Assembly: GCA_027858455.1 (NCBI GenBank)
Contig: JAQICQ010000205.1
Span: forward strand, 1 to 16,422
DNA: 16,422 nucleotides
Direction: 5' to 3'
From: Elusimicrobiota bacterium
Lineage (GTDB): Bacteria > CG03 > SLGR01 > JAGXOG01
The notes beneath the pieces were generated by a model, which did no database searches, was not told the origin of the DNA, and saw nothing but the letters and a program-made list of their open reading frames with translations. The position numbers were made by a program, and so were the translations under genes. Position 1 is the stretch's first letter, and each line of letters opens with the position of its first letter. Shown one piece after another: positions 15,425-16,422 of the stretch.

Positions 15425-16422
15425 GATAAGGACAGCGGAAATTTTTTCTGCGGTTATAATTTTTACGGCAATTATAGCAGCTGAATTTCACATGGGGGGT
15501 ACGATTTATACCGCCGCAGGGATACTTTTGTTTCTCGCAGTGCTTACAATCTCGGCGTATATTTTAATTAAAATTTACTTTCCCCGGATACTGAGCTCGC
15601 CTAAAGAGATAGTCCTTGTGGAAACGCTTATAATTATAATGGTGTTTTTTATGCTCTTGCTTCATTTTAACAGCGCTCTTTCAGTATATTTTTTGCCTGT
15701 AGGAGCGGCAGGTATTTTAATGTCTGTATTGATAACACCGGCATTGTCTGTTGTAGGTATATTTATAATAAGCATGATTACAGTAATTATAGCCGGATTT
15801 CCTTTTGAGCTTTTTGTCATATATTTTTTAGGGGGTATTGCCGGCGCGTATGCTGCCAGGAGAGTAAGAAACCGAAGGGATCTAAACAGATGCGGGCTCT
15901 ATATTCTTGCTGTGAATATTTTAGCTATAGGGGCATTTGGTTTTATTAAAACGGATGCCACTTTTGTAAATACCGGTATAAATATTGCGTGGGGCGCCGG
16001 AAATGCTTTTGTTTCTATTATAATAGCAGCGGGGTTATTGCCGTTTTATGAAAATATATTTAAGGTAACTACCGATATAAAGTTGTTGGAACTCGGCGAT
16101 TTTAATCAGCCTCTTTTAAAACGTTTAATGCTTGAAGCGCCGGGAACTTACCATCACTCCCTGATGGTGGGAAATCTTGCTGAGCATGCATGCGAGCAGA
16201 TAGGAGCTAATCCGCTTCTCGCAAGGGTTGGCGCCTATTATCACGATATAGGTAAAATGAACAATTCGGATTATTTTATAGAGAATCAAAGGGATCAGGC
16301 TAACAAACACGATAATATAAAATCCAACATAAGCGCGTTGATTCTTAAAAGGCATGTCAAAGACGGAGTGAAATTAGCCGAGGAGTATAATCTGGACAGA
16401 ATTATAATAGACTGCATACAGC
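15390..16422 (+). CDS. Membrane HD-domain phosphohydrolase (PgpH type), 3'-truncated
   Basis: The frame opens at ATG 15390 inside the phoH end and runs to the right edge (344 codons visible). Residues 15-220 form about seven or eight hydrophobic helices (roughly 16-33, 41-62, 75-92, 97-136, 140-156, 168-186, 198-219). The PgpH-type boundary FKVTTDIKLLELGDFNQPLLKRL leads to an HD domain: LEAPGTYHHSLMVGN (H255/H256), GAYYHDIGKM (H285, D286), KHDN (H307) and RHVKDG (H322, D326). Relatives hydrolyse cyclic di-AMP. Unlike typical members it has no large extracellular HDED sensor region before the helices: only 14 residues precede the first one. That region cannot lie upstream because phoH occupies it. 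No ribosome site precedes the ATG; translation is probably coupled to phoH. Later starts (ATG 15492) would remove the first helix. Confidence 0.85.
   Translation, partial: MSLKKIKEIILKIRTAEIFSAVIIFTAIIAAEFHMGGTIYTAAGILLFLAVLTISAYILIKIYFPRILSSPKEIVLVETLIIIMVFFMLLLHFNSALSVYFLPVGAAGILMSVLITPALSVVGIFIISMITVIIAGFPFELFVIYFLGGIAGAYAARRVRNRRDLNRCGLYILAVNILAIGAFGFIKTDATFVNTGINIAWGAGNAFVSIIIAAGLLPFYENIFKVTTDIKLLELGDFNQPLLKRLMLEAPGTYHHSLMVGNLAEHACEQIGANPLLARVGAYYHDIGKMNNSDYFIENQRDQANKHDNIKSNISALILKRHVKDGVKLAEEYNLDRIIIDCIQ

Noticed and set aside
1..16422. CRISPR, mobile element, tRNA or novel defence system
   Set aside because: No regular spaced repeats, transposase, integrase, cloverleaf-like segment or unassigned gene cluster was seen; all coding space is explained by housekeeping genes.

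Overview
The window reads as one continuous run of forward-strand, tightly packed housekeeping genes from a Gram-negative bacterium. Most neighbours overlap by 1-17 bases or are separated by a few bases. The longest gaps are about 50 bases, and no stretch above 300 bases lacks a gene. DNA composition is moderately AT-rich, with frequent ATA (Ile) and AGG/AGA codons. An Mla-type lipid transport cassette and a lipobox-bearing lipoprotein indicate an inner and an outer membrane. Gene order and protein style resemble uncultured PVC-related lineages such as Omnitrophota. This placement is an inference from style; no taxonomic marker was compared.

Layout. (1) Positions 1-2948: the 3' part of rplI (ribosomal protein L9), dnaB (replicative helicase) and alr (alanine racemase). 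The rplI-dnaB order is the widespread ribosome/replication arrangement. (2) 2941-5768: a three-gene Mla/MCE lipid transporter, with permease, ATPase and a substrate-binding MCE protein that carries a long C-terminal beta-rich extension. (3) 5768-9249: radA, a YacL-like PIN-TRAM membrane protein, ispD and ispF, matching the order known from Bacillus radA-(disA)-yacL-ispD-ispF but without disA. (4) 9253-13722: three aminoacyl-tRNA synthetase genes, cysS, hisS and aspS. The cysS reading frame is broken by one in-frame TAA. (5) 13773-16422: a LysM lipoprotein, phoH, and the start of a membrane HD-domain phosphohydrolase of the PgpH type that runs off the right edge.

Functionally the region combines translation (L9, CysRS, HisRS, AspRS), replication and repair (DnaB, RadA), envelope building (Alr for D-alanine, IspD/IspF for isoprenoid carriers, the Mla transporter, the LysM lipoprotein) and RNA or nucleotide signalling (PIN-TRAM, PhoH, HD hydrolase). 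Most junctions look translationally coupled. Likely new transcription starts are seen only before the lipoprotein gene and before phoH, where a perfect TATAAT lies 10 bases upstream of the ATG and suggests a leaderless mRNA.

No mobile element, CRISPR array, tRNA, rRNA or novel defence-like system is visible. The points most worth checking are the in-frame stop in cysS, an apparent ATT start for dnaB, an 8-residue tandem duplication inside the nucleotide-binding loop of IspD, the leaderless phoH, the HD protein lacking the usual extracellular sensor domain, and the MCE protein's barrel-like tail.
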